A DNA stretch of 60,000 nt from Membranipora membranacea (lineage: Eukaryota > Bryozoa > Gymnolaemata > Cheilostomatida > Membraniporidae), in assembly GCA_914767715.1 (NCBI GenBank), contig OU612069.1, positions 27,527,387-27,587,386 of the forward strand. The letters run 5' to 3'. The notes beneath the pieces are model-generated. The model searched no databases, was not told where the DNA came from, and saw only the letters and a program-made list of their open reading frames with translations. Below, one piece after another: positions 12,421 to 24,992 of this stretch. Within the stretch, counting starts at the first letter, position 1. Every line of letters starts with the position of its first letter. The position numbers and the translations under genes are program-made.

Positions 12421-15400
12421 TCCAAATAATTGACCTTCCTCTCAATTAAGATGGTCTTAATTAGGAAAAACATAAAGGTTGGTCTTAAACTCCCTACACT
12501 TTTTGTTGTTTGAAAATCACAGGACTGGCATGAAGCAGCTAGGGCCCATATTCCTTTCTATCTATATTCTAGTTGCTTCTCATAGTATTATTTCTTCTGA
12601 CTGCTGTTCCTTAGCAGGTGTAGATGGAAAGATGACAGAGTGGCTCAAAGAATTATGATTGCAATAAATAAAAGGTTTGTAGCCTCAGCGAAGCTATCGT
12701 TCAACGATGCAGATTGGCTAAAGGTGGCATCCATGGACTGTATTGCTAGATGCCAGGGTATGCATTGAGATTGGACTTATCTAGGAAGTGAAAATTTATA
12801 AAAGCACTATTATTTGTTTTGCCATTATGAGATCATTGAGCCTACATGTGAGTTTAGTCGGTCACGGTTATCCAGGCATATTCCTTGTTAAAATAATAGT
12901 TAATATAATTGTTTTAATTGAATTTGATCTTGCATGATCCAACAAGTGCAGTTGTCAGAAATTTGACCTAATCAGAACAGTCAACCCTCATTTTACTTGT
13001 TGTTGATCGTGTTTAGTTTGTATGGAGTTACCCCTTCTTGTTGAGGAAGAAAGCAACTCCGTACAAGAGGTCTTAAATTTATTTACACAATACCATATGA
13101 TACCATACATTTGTTTTGGCCAATCAGATCAACCATAAAAAAAGTGTGTAACCTTTAACCTTGCAGATGGAGCTACTATTAATCTGTTTATGTCACAAAC
13201 CATTCAGCTCAGTGTCAGGCGACTAGGGATGGATACTCAGATGGCTGTGCAGCAGGTACCGACCGAATAGCGACGAGAGGACCTATTGATGATAAGTCAC
13301 ATGTACATGTGAGTATTCTTACCAAGGAGTTATAACAAACATAAGGATTTCAACACATGTTGGGTAAGATTCTGACGACTTTGGATTTGGTATATGACTT
13401 GATGTCTTTACATGCTTATGTTACATTTGGCCGCTTATTTAGTTGATTTTCTCTGTGTATCTGAGTGGTCTAGTCGAGGAGTACTCCTTGTCTAGTAATC
13501 TTGCTTTTGTTCTAGCATGAGTGGAATAATCCAGAGGTGCTGCTCATGCAGTTGCACTGAGTTAAGGTAGAGTGATAACAAACTAGTAGTGGTAGTGGGT
13601 AGTGGAGAGCTGCAGTATTTTGTTTTGGTCCAGACCATTCTTCTGTTTGCCTGTACTTCAACTTGGCCCAAACAAAAAAGTGCAGGCCCAGCCGTCGACC
13701 GTCAGTTGTACACATTTCACACAAATTACTCATCCGGAGTTCGTAAAGTACAACTTGCAAGTCACTGCCGTCCCCATAATATCCGCACAGCAAGTCAAAC
13801 CGTGTTTGCGTTGTAGATAATAGTATGTATGTCTGTTTTCGGTCATATTTCTGTATGGTCTCCCACCAGGGCAGTTTTTGACATATATATACATGTCTGA
13901 CATTGAGCAACTCTGTTAGTTAGGCTTTACCGATGTTTTCATCTCTAAGCTAAACTATCAGTGTGGTCTGTCGATTGGAATGCGCTGATGCATAACTGCA
14001 GCAAGTTATCACTATCACTTTTATAAATATCATTTCACTCAAAGTTGAATCTATCAACTTGAATAGCTTGTTTGGATAGCTTGTTTGGTTTTCAACTGAA
14101 CACATGTCCTAAATATTTTTAATATGCACTGTCAGGCCTCAGAATGTTACATAACCAGGCTTGATTTTCATTCATGGCATAGTACACAGGAATGAATAGT
14201 GGTCTTTAATGGATGGATTGAATGATGGACTGTGAATGTCTATTTTCTTTTAACAGAGCACACACAGAACACATGACATGGGAGCCATGTCAAGCACAGA
14301 TCGTTGATTGTTTTCTGAGGATGTCCGAGGATGTCCGAATCGCAAATTCATGATAGAATGACAGGTAAGCGAAAACAAGTGTTGTTGTTCAAATTTGGCA
14401 CTTAAAGACTTATAACCTATTTCGCAAATTGCCCAAGGCCTACTGATGATATTTGCAGAAAAGATAAACACTGGGCGCTGAATCTAATGGTTTTCACTCA
14501 GGCAGAGAAATGCCAACACTAACAGCCCTATATTGGTGTGTGCTGTCAAACTGAATCATAAAGGCAGCAGACGTAGCACAGTAACCCAGCGATGATGCAA
14601 TGTATAGGGATGTGAATTACATCAAATTTAATGGTTAGCTGTGACTTAGCACTAACCACGGCCTGTCAGTTTGTGGTGCCACACATCAGCTGCTAAGCTA
14701 TTACGATGGCTGCTCAGGTACAAAACTCTCATGCATGTTGTTTGCTGCTGAGATCTAAGATAAACAAGTTTATTAGAAGGAAGACGTCCATTTTCTTTTA
14801 TCTATCTGAGGCAGATGAGCCACAGGCCCTACTTGTTTATTATGCCAGAGACCAATCAGTCCTGTGGTTTGGAAAATTGTTTGAATCCCCTTCTTACTTT
14901 GACCTGTTCTGCCTTCTTGTAGATCTCCGTTGCAGGCCTTCTTCAAGGAGACTGGATACTCAGGTCTGATGTGTCTGTCCAGCTATTGAGATGTGACAGA
15001 CTGCCTCCCACAGGTTATTATGTAACATTTACTCCCTCTGTTTCATGATCAGGTTTTGAATAGGCCTACAGTGACCCATGAGTTTGTGTTCAGTTTTATC
15101 TAAACACAATTAATAATTTTACTAGGCATTATTTTAAGATGGGTATGTGTTTTATCCTGCTAATCAAAAGTGCTGCGTTTACTTAGGCCTTACAATAGAG
15201 TCTTGTAAACTGAGATTTTTTCATAATGAGTGTGGATATTTTTTTTCTGTGAACACACCGAATCTTGTAAAGGTCACCGAGTTGAAAAATTCATGAATAC
15301 TTGCACCCAGTTATGTTTCCCTCGCCGATAAGGTGGCAGTAATAAATGATTAGTGTGAAAGTTTTTAATTTGCTCGAGAGCTCTCAGTTCTGTTGGTGGG

Positions 15401-16970
15401 TTTTCCAGGATCGAATCGAGGCAATGGTTGTTTTTGTATCTGCTCGCTTACAAGTATAATATATGAATTAATGAATCGGATATTGCGGATTACATCCATA
15501 GTTTGGCTTAAATTTTCCTATGACTAACAAGCAAGAGTTACCTCATTTCCAAGAATTCCCGGCTGTAGCAAGACAGAATTTTTCAACTTTTCCACAATTT
15601 CAACACAGAGCAAACATGGCATGCTTGGGATGTGTGGTGTGGTGTGGCTTGCTCTTCATGCAACACAAAGTTTCACATGGTGATTGTAACAAAAGATTGT
15701 GTTATTTACAGACATGTATGGAGTAGAGGACGTTCAGTTAGTGACATCACAGCGGAATAAAACATGCTAATGTGAAGAGTAGGAGCTGGTCTGGGAATAA
15801 CCCTTTGTCTTCAGGTGAGAGCATCACTCCAAAATAACCACATATCTGCAGCTCAAAAGATGCAGAGTACGCTGTTCTGGAAAACGCGGAAAGGAGGAAA
15901 TCTGTTTCATAGCAGAAAATAATGTTCCGCTACTTTGAAAAGGCAGCAAATTGATTTTCACCCTGAATTTGTTGATGATGCTAAAAAAAAACTACTGGAA
16001 AGACATTTAGACATCACCACTGTATCATATCTATGGCAGTATGTGCAGTAGCTGTCAGGTGCTTTGACTAAACGGCAGCCAGACCAAATTTATCTTTATT
16101 TTCAGTTTATTAGATTACAGTTAGAAGTTGTTTCTACTTGAAAAAATGGAGGACAGCTTCCAAAATTTGATTGTGACTTTTTACTGTGAGTGTCTCTCGT
16201 AATTTCACTGCAGGAGTGTTATCATATCTTATGACCTTGACAGGACTGTAGTTCTTTATAATAACATTAATAATTATCAAAATATATTTTCTTATATGCC
16301 TGTGACTCATTCATTGTTGTATTTTCTCTTTTGCAGATTGAGACTGTGTTTAGTAGCCCACAATGACCTATTTAGTTGGAATACTGATGATTGAAGTTCT
16401 ACATAGTCCATAAGTCACGGATCATGGGGTATCAACTGTACTTGTCGTAAATAAACAAATAACATCTCTCGTGCTATTAATAGGTTAGTTTGAGCCCCGC
16501 CCACACATTTTGCCCTCATCCTACACCCTCCATCCCCTGACTGAGCTGTGAATTTGGGTTAAATATTGCAGCTACTGTTATGGCCCACTTCCAGGTTCTA
16601 AGTTGAGGCAGTGTCGGGTAATTCTAGCTCATCAGGATAGCCAGCGTGGGCTTGAGTTATTTAATCTTGATCTCCAACTTCATTCAGATGAACACTTAAA
16701 GCCTAACGACAACCTGTCAGTCGAAAAGTTTGTTTAAAACAGGGCTGCAAGCCAGGCATAAAATATGTTTGATTAACTACGTTATGATTTAATGTTGTAC
16801 TAACTAAGTAAGACCTACAGAGTGACAGAGATCGTATTAGATTTATAGGTAAAAGTAATAAGTGTGTTTGGTTTTGTCAGCTAGCAAATATGAAGTGATA
16901 ATGGTTTATAATATACATGAAATCAAAGACTAAAATTCCCCACACGCTTTCCAAGATACAATATAAAGAT
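12421..16970. other. Long non-coding stretch without supported gene
   Basis: Scattered ORFs of 70-130 residues (13512-13910 minus, 14706-14969 plus, 15520-15726 plus) lack recognisable domains or matched splice phases. No repeat family of this window was recognised here. Confidence 0.45.
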
Positions 16971-17019
16971 GTTGATTAATTGGAGCAAAATGAATTAATT
17001 ATTAATTTCAAACTTAAAG

Positions 17020-17656
17020 AGGTAGGAATCAAAGGGGGTGCACGGGGATTAATCATATGAAGTGACAGGCAAGACCATTGGCTGATTAATGTAATTAGAG
17101 GCGGAGAATGGCCTTGGTCTCCACCTCTAACAGCCAGTCCACGTTGCATTCTCAAGTGGTCAAGTGTGTTATGTAAAAAATTGTGATTCGCAGACACCCA
17201 TAAATAAAGTTGAATAGAAGCTATGATATAGCTATTGTTGTGTTGGCTCATCACACTTGGGATTATAGGGTTTAATTACAACGGTCAATTTCAATCTTGA
17301 CAACGGTATCTAGGCAACCTCTAAAACCATAAATCATAACGTCAAAATTGACCAATAAGAGCTCGTATATTTTGAAGCGGATGATTTGAAATCGTCGGAA
17401 CTGGGCAATTTCGTATGACATCAGTCATATTTTCACCACTTTCCAATGCCATTATTGGAATGAAAATTTATTGGGCATGTGTATCACATAATTCCGCATC
17501 AGCTTGTCTGATTCCCATTAAAAATAATTCACTGCTTCTCCTCTTAATTCCGAAAAAGCAGGAGGAATTTGAATGCTGCTCACCCCATTTGAATTTGATA
17601 TGGCTGGGTGATCGCTTTACATTGACTGGCCCTTATATACCGGTCGAGGCACTTTA
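17020..17656. repeat. Dispersed repeat module, copy A
   Basis: Shares an ordered series of blocks with 18826-19330: GTGCACGGG and ATTAATCAT at the start, GACCAATAAGA and TTTCACCACTTTC in the middle, then a well-conserved end containing CAGGAGGAATTTGAATGCTG and TACATTGACTGGCCCTTATA. Copy A has extra sequence in its first half. The two are direct copies. I saw no terminal inverted repeat or target duplication, so the class is unknown. Confidence 0.75.
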
Positions 17657-17904
17657 AGAGGTGAATTGGAAAAGTCATTTCAAAGGTAGTATAGCTCTCA
17701 GCTCCTCGTGAGTGGCTATGGCTTGGCAAATGGCTTCATTGATGTTAGTAGTAGCTAGCGAGCTTGATGTTATAGGCGGAGCGAGTGGTTTCACCTGCCA
17801 GTAGACATAAAAAACAGGTTGGATTCTCATTAAGGTTTATTGCTCTAGCTTACATGCCTAACGCTCTCCCTACATGCTACATACATGAGGGGTGTGTAGC
17901 TCTT

Positions 17905-18237
17905 TTATTTCTGATGGTCCGCCAGCAACCGATTATTATAATAGGAAAACCCACATCCACAGACATGGGTTATAAAGTGTGAGCCGATGTGGCACCTCTG
18001 TCCTGTTCTTGTTCGGGACACCACTGTGCAAATCTTGTATCCATAATGTCTCTGATTTATAATCAGGCTATCTACTGTTCGTCTGGTTTGTGGAGAGACA
18101 AAGTCTATCGTTCTGGGTGACAGCTCCTGTTGCTGTGGTGGAGCAGTCACTTGTTTCCTTTTGGGTTGGATTACACCCTCTTCGATGTCTATCACTTGAT
18201 CTTCATTGTTGTATACAGATGATCTACTTACCCCCAT
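17905..18237 (-). CDS. Hypothetical exon, Cys-rich end, minus strand
   Basis: An open minus-strand frame with a basic and Gln-rich start (PKRKQVTAPPQQQELSPR), then SPQTRRTVDSL and, near the end, HVCGCGFSYYNNRLLADHQK, which faintly resembles a zinc-finger-like Cys/His arrangement but does not match the C2H2 spacing. Composition looks coding. The apparent start ATGGGGGTAAGT overlaps a consensus splice donor, so the true 5' border is uncertain, and no flanking exon was linked. Function unknown. Confidence 0.3.
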   Translation of the reverse strand: MGVSRSSVYNNEDQVIDIEEGVIQPKRKQVTAPPQQQELSPRTIDFVSPQTRRTVDSLIINQRHYGYKICTVVSRTRTGQRCHIGSHFITHVCGCGFSYYNNRLLADHQK

Positions 18238-18685
18238 AGAGAAACTGGTGGCAGCAGTAAGCCCATCTTGAAATTATCTGCAACAATTCAAATCGGTATA
18301 ATGAAAACCATGAAGAATCTAAGGTGATTCAAAAAGGGTACCATATTATCTTTTGTCATAAATTTCCTTATGACATACAATTGTTTAAATAGTAAGAGCC
18401 AAATGGTATGGAAGTCACTGTATAATGGAAGACACTGTAAGTATAATATTTCCATTTTAGATGTATAATAGAGCACAATATGAAGGGCATAAATCGTTAT
18501 TTCCGAAGTTATCTCATCAATTCCTATGGGGAGACAATCCCTTATATTACTGTCAAGGATTTTATTTCATGCACAATATTTTTATCATCACAGTTTGTCT
18601 GATTGGGTGGGAATTCCTCACATACGAAGCCGCTTTGATGAAGCATAGTGCAAACAGGACATGCCAACAGAATATGTCACTGCAT

Positions 18686-18797
18686 ATCAGTTTTTCCCCG
18701 AATTGCGCACCACAGAAAACCCAAAAACACCTTAAAAAGCCCCTAAAATTGGCGGTTTTCGGCATTTTGTGGTGCGCAATTCGGGAGAAAAACTGAT
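18686..18797. repeat. 112-bp hairpin (foldback) element
   Basis: The left arm from 18686 (ATCAGTTTTTCCCCGAATTG, continuing CGCACCACA) is mirrored by the right arm ending at 18797 (TGTGGTGCGCAATTCGGGAG, continuing AAAAACTGAT), leaving a ~50-nt AT-rich loop. The arms pair over nearly 30 bp with one or two mismatches. This is a MITE-like foldback; the long ORFs on both strands here are a by-product of the symmetry. Confidence 0.85.
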
Positions 18798-18825
18798 ACG
18801 CTGGTATCATAACCTTGAAGCGGAA

Positions 18826-19330
18826 CGGCCAAAGGTGGTGCACGGGATTAATCATAATTAGTATTTGCTATTGACAATCGAAACCATTGGATAATGAGTG
18901 TAATGTAAACTTGATTGTAGGATTTTCATAGCATATAATTGCCAAATAATGACAGCAACCTTCACTAGGCACTTGAAAAAAATTCTAGGCACTATATAAA
19001 TCTGTCAATCGTATTTCAAAATCGACCAATAAGAACCAGTAAAATGTGGGGCGGGTAATTTGAAATCTCTGCGGCTGTGCAATTTTTAGTCAAAGCTGAT
19101 GCAATTTCACCACTTTCTACGGAGATTTTTGGAATAAGATTTATATTGGAATGTGTGTATGAAAAATCTGCATCAGCCCATGCAATTTTCATCTCAATAA
19201 AGTCAAGACTGCTCATCATATTCCCAAAAAAGCAGGAGGAATTTGAATGCTGCTAACCCCATTTGAATTTGATATGGCTGGTGATCGCTTTACATTGACT
19301 GGCCCTTATATGCCGGTCGAGCCACTCTAA
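18826..19330. repeat. Dispersed repeat module, copy B
   Basis: Shorter direct copy of the 17.0-17.7 kb module, ending in the same CATTGACTGGCCCTTATAT block. A minus-strand ORF (19016-19219) lies in the conserved half and has a rough counterpart in copy A; this can be explained by DNA similarity alone and is not called a gene. Confidence 0.75.
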
Positions 19331-19444
19331 ACTTTACTAGGATTATTCTAACTATTCCAGCTTCATTATCATACCAAACATAACACACACTGCCCCCAAT
19401 ATCAAAGGTTATAAATACTCATTGATCATTGTCAACATGAATAT

Positions 19445-19473
19445 CACAGAGTGAGATATATCCTTACTCTGTG
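19445..19473. repeat. 29-bp near-palindrome of the CACAGAGTAAGG family
   Basis: CACAGAGTGAGATATA is followed directly by TCCTTACTCTGTG, so the two terminal repeats of the 51.3-kb MITE stand back to back without an interior. Flanking 7-mers (TGAATAT and CCAGTAT) match at 4 of 7 bases only, so a target duplication is not demonstrable. Confidence 0.7.
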
Positions 19474-19474
19474 C

Positions 19475-21070
19475 CAGTATCATGGCTTGTTTTTGATTTC
19501 GATGAATCATTGTCTATAGACCCATGAATAGGCTTTGTCCATAGGTCCTCAGCCCTCACAAAATGTTACATAACTTTCAGCTTTACTTCGTGACATTGAA
19601 GAATAGCAATATATTATCTCTTGTCTATTCTCTTCTACAGGTAGTTAAAGCAATGTACTCCCTCTCCTTCATTGGTTACAGAGCACACAGAAGAACATGG
19701 CATGAGATCAGACTGAGAATAGACTAAGCTAGCCTGACAGGGCACTGATGTGTGTTAGACTCACAGATATACTCAAAGAAACAAGTCACTGTACAATGAC
19801 AGGTAGGTGAAAGTGGGTGTTTGCGCTGGTGTACCAGTAAAGCAGGTGAAGGTTTGTTATTGTGAGTAACAGCCTTCCCTTCTAACTCACATAGCCTACT
19901 TAGTAGTAAGAATGTGTCCACAGCAACCAAGCAATGAGTTCATATGACCCAGCATGGATCATTAATCCTGATATCAATAATATCTGGTGAATTTCTTCAG
20001 AGTTACCAATTAAGGTTCAGTTGAAGAAAAATACCCAACTCTTAATGCTTGTTGCGATGGAAAAAAACATTCTTTTCATGGTGTCTATAATTGTTATATT
20101 GGTGATACTAAAGATGATGCTCACTTATAGAATATGATCATCGCTGATATAGTACGCCCACTTGTCTGCAGTATATGATCGTTCACTTATGGTTTTACGT
20201 AGAAGACCTATTGTGTAGTTTTGCAGATTTCAGTGCGCATACTTACAGGTGAATTGAATATTCATGTCTGACAAAACGACTGGCTGTGGTTTGTTTAGTA
20301 GTATGTCCTTTCAGTGTATTTTGTTTTGGGGAAGGGAGTGGGGAGGTTCAACTATAGACAGACAGATCAATATCTGATCTATCGTCTGCTTCGAGACCTA
20401 CAAAGTTTAGACAGCTTTTTAATTTGTTGGTTTTCATAACACCCTCTTATTTTATTTACAGACAGAATTAGCACAGCTCCTCAGTAAGGCACTGTTGGGT
20501 TAAAAACTAATTGTTGTAACGAGAAACAGACGATCTGAGTTGTTCCCTTGGGATTAGGTAAGCTCACAAAACTTTCTGCTACAGATTTTGGCATCCAGTC
20601 ACCTCACCTTGCGTCCCATTGTTTGATAAACTTTGTTAGGATCGCGTACCTTGGACTCATATATGCCTTGTCACTGTCAGTATTAGTTATCTTCTGTGAC
20701 CATTAGTTAATTGGCCTTGAGACTATATTTGATTTCTTGTTACTAGATTTTTTTATGAAATATTTGTGAAGTTGTTCCCACCTGTACTGAATGAAGATTA
20801 CTTTTTAAATTTTAAGCCCATCATTTTCTAACTCAAACAACACATGAATCATAGATGTATGATGATATGAGACCTGTATCCTGTCTATCTATCTAACTGT
20901 CTTGTTTTTACAGTGAGGTTTATCTATCTGTGAGTTACAGGAATCATCAGCAGTCTGCAGTGGCTTATTCTCACTCAAAGCTACCGGCCAATCACAACAC
21001 AGTATACTTCCCGACAATCACAGCACAGTATACTGGTGTCATGGTGAGTTATAAACATTTCTAAATCCTC
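19475..21070. other. Non-coding stretch
   Basis: No supported exon, RNA gene or repeat structure. Confidence 0.45.
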
Positions 21071-21075
21071 CTAAC

Positions 21076-21494
21076 GGTTAGGATATATAACTATAAGGAT
21101 GTGTATCTCTGATTGTAAGGGTTATTCTGGTTTGTCTATATTTAATTCCAATTTTTTCCTACTATTAAATACTCCTGAAGGTACTCATGCTACATGAATT
21201 TGTCTCTGTGCTGTCAACCAGCGATATACATATAATAGTACGAAATGTGAGCAGAATGCCTAAGCCCATATAGTTCAAACTTTAGGGCAGCTTATAGCTA
21301 CAAACAGGAAGGTAATTCAGAAACTTGTTGTAGATATTACTAATAGTATTGAAGTCACCTCCACACCAATCACATGTTATACTATTGTAATTATATCTCT
21401 GATAGATAGAGCATGTAGCTTGAGTACCACCAGAATGAATGTTTCCAGATTTCAAGAGGGCTGACTGTAACAATCAGAGATACCAATCCTAACC
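21076..21494. repeat. TIR-type repeat with TATCTCTGAT ends, copy 1
   Basis: GGTTAGGAT at 21076-21084 and TATCTCTGATTGT at about 21103 are mirrored by ACAATCAGAGATA and ATCCTAACC ending at 21494, enclosing ~419 bp. An internal segment (21380-21460) with TATATCTCTGAT, GATAGAG and TTCAAGAG is shared with 52.03-52.12 kb. Likely a MITE family; target duplication not resolved. Confidence 0.6.
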
Positions 21495-22299
21495 TTGCAA
21501 TTTTGAACTCAGTGCGGTGATATCACAACATTCTCATTCTTAAAATTGATAGGGTAGTTCCTACCTGTATAAAAGCCAGCTACATTCCCTTGTCTAGTCT
21601 AGAAAAGTCGGAGCTCTCCTCTTTTTTTTATCTTTTGATGTATCTATCTAATACACTGAGGGTTATCCCATCTTTTCATTATGGAGGACAACTCCAAGTT
21701 GCTGATTTCCCTTTCTAGTTTTTCCTTATCAGGCTATCCACATTTGATTTGTTTTGAGAGTCTCCCGCGGAAGTACAGTACCCTCTACCCTCACCTCTTT
21801 TTTTGGTCCTTTATACTCTACTCATTGATCAGTTGATAAAAGTTATCATCGCTTCTTTTCCTTTCAGATTTTTCCACTTCTCCACTTTTTTTTAAACGAG
21901 GTAGCTGTCCATGTGTTTTTTTTTGTAATATTTGTATCCGGCCTCAGCCAACTTTACCATCTCCCCATCTACTATTGACGAGTCTGGCCTGTTGCATATA
22001 TTATAGAATAGGCTGCATGATGGCAACCCTCCCATCTTCAACTGCATACTAAGCGTTGAAGTTCGCAGACTCCTCCCTCGATAACCTCTGATATTCTTTA
22101 TTGCTCTCTTTGGACAGGCTAGAAATGAAAATTATAAATTATGTCAAATAATTACCATGTATCTAAAGGTACCACAAATGTTTTTAGGGGATTTATGAAT
22201 ATCAGTTTTCGATATTGGATTGTATGAAAATAATTACCTCGCTCACTACAAGGTCAATAACTTTCATCAAATGAAGAGTTTGTTTTGAAATGAATGCTG

Positions 22300-22830
22300 A
22301 GAAGAGACATAATGATTCAGCTCAAGTGGTTGAATCTGTTTGAAATAGCACAATGCTCTTCACATCAGATTGTATTAGTGATAAAATTGATACCATCGCT
22401 GTTAAAAGTAAAATTTGTGAACCTTCTTGACCTGGTATAATAATCAGCTAGAGAACATAGCTCCTAAGAGCCACTCTTAACCGCAGTATTAAAAATCTTA
22501 TGGACTAAAAACTAACCTCAATGTTATGCCTGTGCGGCATTTTTCTAGAATGATGGCATAGATTTAGGAATTATCTCTCATGCTCTCGGGAAAGTTGTCT
22601 TCAAGTTGTGTACTGGCCTTCTCCGTGGCATCGTTTACAACTCTAGTGCTGTTTGGGCAGCAAATAGGGAACCTCTCCATGAAGGCATTATTTCGCTGCT
22701 TTAGATCGTAGAAGTTGGTGAGAAAAGGTTCTCGCTGATGATATCCAATGATACAGGTTGATATCGCTGGTGGTATCTCTGACCGTATCATTTCGTGACC
22801 TAGGTTGACCTTAGCAGTGTTTGTTCTCAT
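22300..22830 (-). pseudogene. Unrecognised conserved domain, copy 1 (minus)
   Basis: Minus-strand reading of 22564-22830 gives REPFLTNFYDLKQRNNAFME followed by RFPICCPNSTR and QLEDNFPESMRD, then an in-frame stop. The same protein pattern is found at 33.43-33.66 kb, and DNA similarity continues from about 22.32 kb (33.2 kb in copy 2). A donor-like AG/GTTAGT downstream of the frame is kept in copy 2 as AG/GTAACT, so both derive from one exon. The stop in this copy and a 1-nt deletion in the other show decay. The family is not recognised; the arrangement resembles helicase- or replication-associated domains only loosely. Confidence 0.6.
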
Positions 22831-24029
22831 CCATCGTATAACTCGCAGTTACACGTCATCTATAAGGGATGTGTGTGTGTGTTTCACTGAATTTAATCAA
22901 ACTTTTCTACTCTGAATGAAACTACAAGGTAAATTGATATCATTCACCAACTTATATTAATGAGAAATAATCAAATTTGAGAAGTATATGTTCATAATAC
23001 TCATGTGTAAGAGTACCCGAAGCCAATGCATATTGAATTCTTTGCCAGATAAACCGCCAAGAGTGGCTACAGCCTCTAGCAGTGTACCTTTACATTGGAC
23101 AGTCAGTAAGAATTGTCCCTCTAGGGTTGCGAAATATAGCTGGCAGATTTGTTAAGGCATACTGTTTTTACCTCTGAAATATTGCTTGAAATTCCATCTC
23201 TTTATCATGATCACTGATAATATGTATCACATTTTCGCCCTTAGATGACTCTTCATGGTGTAGGCTTAGGACTTGGTGACTTTGGTTCAGTCTTAGTTGC
23301 CTTGTTAATGTGGATGCTAATGTCAGGCAGACTCTCACTATTAGATTCTGCATCAGATCGGTTAAATTCTTCCCGATTTCCTGTCATGGACATATACCAG
23401 TATTAACAGTATATACAGGGAGACCTCCGTTTGCTTGCACACTAATTCTAATGTCAAATACTGGCATCTTCACACCCATTCCAAATGTGTATACTTCTAC
23501 CATGTGTCACCGCTGGTCATTATGACACTTAATCTCACCAAGTAGCGCACCACAGAAAAGCATAAACATAGTCAAATTAACAATCAAACCAATTTTCCAG
23601 TTTCTGATAGACAATCTCAGGCTGTCAAACACCCTTGTCTGTCCATCGGCAGAATTTACGTTGGACCCTGCGATCTAATGTTGAGCCTCTGAGTTGATTG
23701 AAGAATTTATGCAACATTTCGTTCAATATCACCTGTCATAAACCAGTCTTCCCGCTTAGGTATATATAGTGAACCCTGCGCTCTGCCTGAATACTGTCTG
23801 TAACTGCATAGTCCGAGTTATCTGTTTAATTTTTCCTGCTCAAAGGAATCCATCAGGTTCACCAAGAGTTATCTTCTGTGTCCATAAAGGAGGACAACTC
23901 CATTTTTTTTTTCTTTGGATAAAATACATTTCAGGACACTTTCAATTTATGCTTTCGAAGACTTCGCATTAGCCCTAAATATTTGTTCAACTTTCGATCG
24001 TTTTTCATAAAATTGATACCGACCTTTTT

Positions 24030-24275
24030 CAGTTTTTTCAACGGTATTTTCTTTCTTTGAGTTACTCTGTCGAAAGATTTGAAGCTCTTCTAACTGATAT
24101 CATAAATTTGGTCTATCTCAACACATTTGTAGTTTCCTTTTTTTTATCAGTTGTATATCTCCTCTATTAGAAAGTTAAGTTACAAATTTGAAGCTCGTAA
24201 TAACCCTCTCCTCTAGTGAGGTTCCTGGTAGAAGAAGATGATTTCCGCTTCTGTTGCGATTGTGTGTAAGCCGAG
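24030..24275. repeat. Dispersed repeat segment, copy 1 of 2-3
   Basis: Shares CCCTCTCCTC, a GTGAGGTT block, GATGATTTCCGCTTCTG and GATTGTGTGTAAGCCGAGGG with 35.58-35.86 kb in the same orientation. Together with the paired domain at 22.3 and 33.2 kb this shows two colinear copies of a larger element. Confidence 0.65.
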
Positions 24276-24992
24276 GGTACATCTCACTTATTTATTTATG
24301 ATTATTAAGCATGAAATTGTCATCTGAGATCAACTCAGCTAAAGAACCAGGCAATGATAATTCATATTAGTTAGCCGCACGTAGAAACTCAGAGGGGATA
24401 GCGCTGACAGAAGGTTCCTGAGCGGCTTCACTTCTTCTTTGTAGGAGGCGTTACGTGCTAGCACACACCATTAGCACACATTACTATTTCCAAGCATTCA
24501 CACACAATTTGATAACTTACTCCATAATGGCTGAGTCCAACCAACACTTCATTGAGATATTCCTGTCTCTGAATTATCAGGTGGTGCTTGCAGTACATCT
24601 CCACCAGTGTTGGTACTATAATGACAACTCACCTAGTTTAGGTTCATCACTTTCCTACAACATCTTGAAATTGGAAAACTATCGGTTAATTTCTTCCACT
24701 GTCTTCTGCTAATGGCATCAGTGAGTTGATACGTAGCTCGACCAGCGAGACCAGTTTTGTTATGGTTTTACTGTTGCAGTGGTAGTTGAAACCGAGGTCA
24801 ATCCATTTCACATGAAGGTTCGTGTGGATAGGTAGGAATTATAACACTCTTTTCCTTTGGTAGATCACAATAATCTGCATCTTGCATTGTATCTCAGGTT
24901 GTCTCAAATTGACTGGCTGCATACGTCTCCAGATCGCGTCGCTAACGTCGTGGACTAACCCACGGACAGTAGATGCCCCGAGTCAGTAATGC

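Noticed and set aside
13512-13910. 132-residue minus ORF
   Set aside because: Overlaps two plus ORFs in the same stretch; no motif supports any of them.
18461-18855. Overlapping ORFs of 97-111 residues on both strands
   Set aside because: They span the 112-bp hairpin; the symmetry of the DNA explains open frames on both strands.
19016-19219. Conserved ORF in the repeat module
   Set aside because: Similarity to copy A follows DNA similarity, and copy A is interrupted; no evidence of protein selection.
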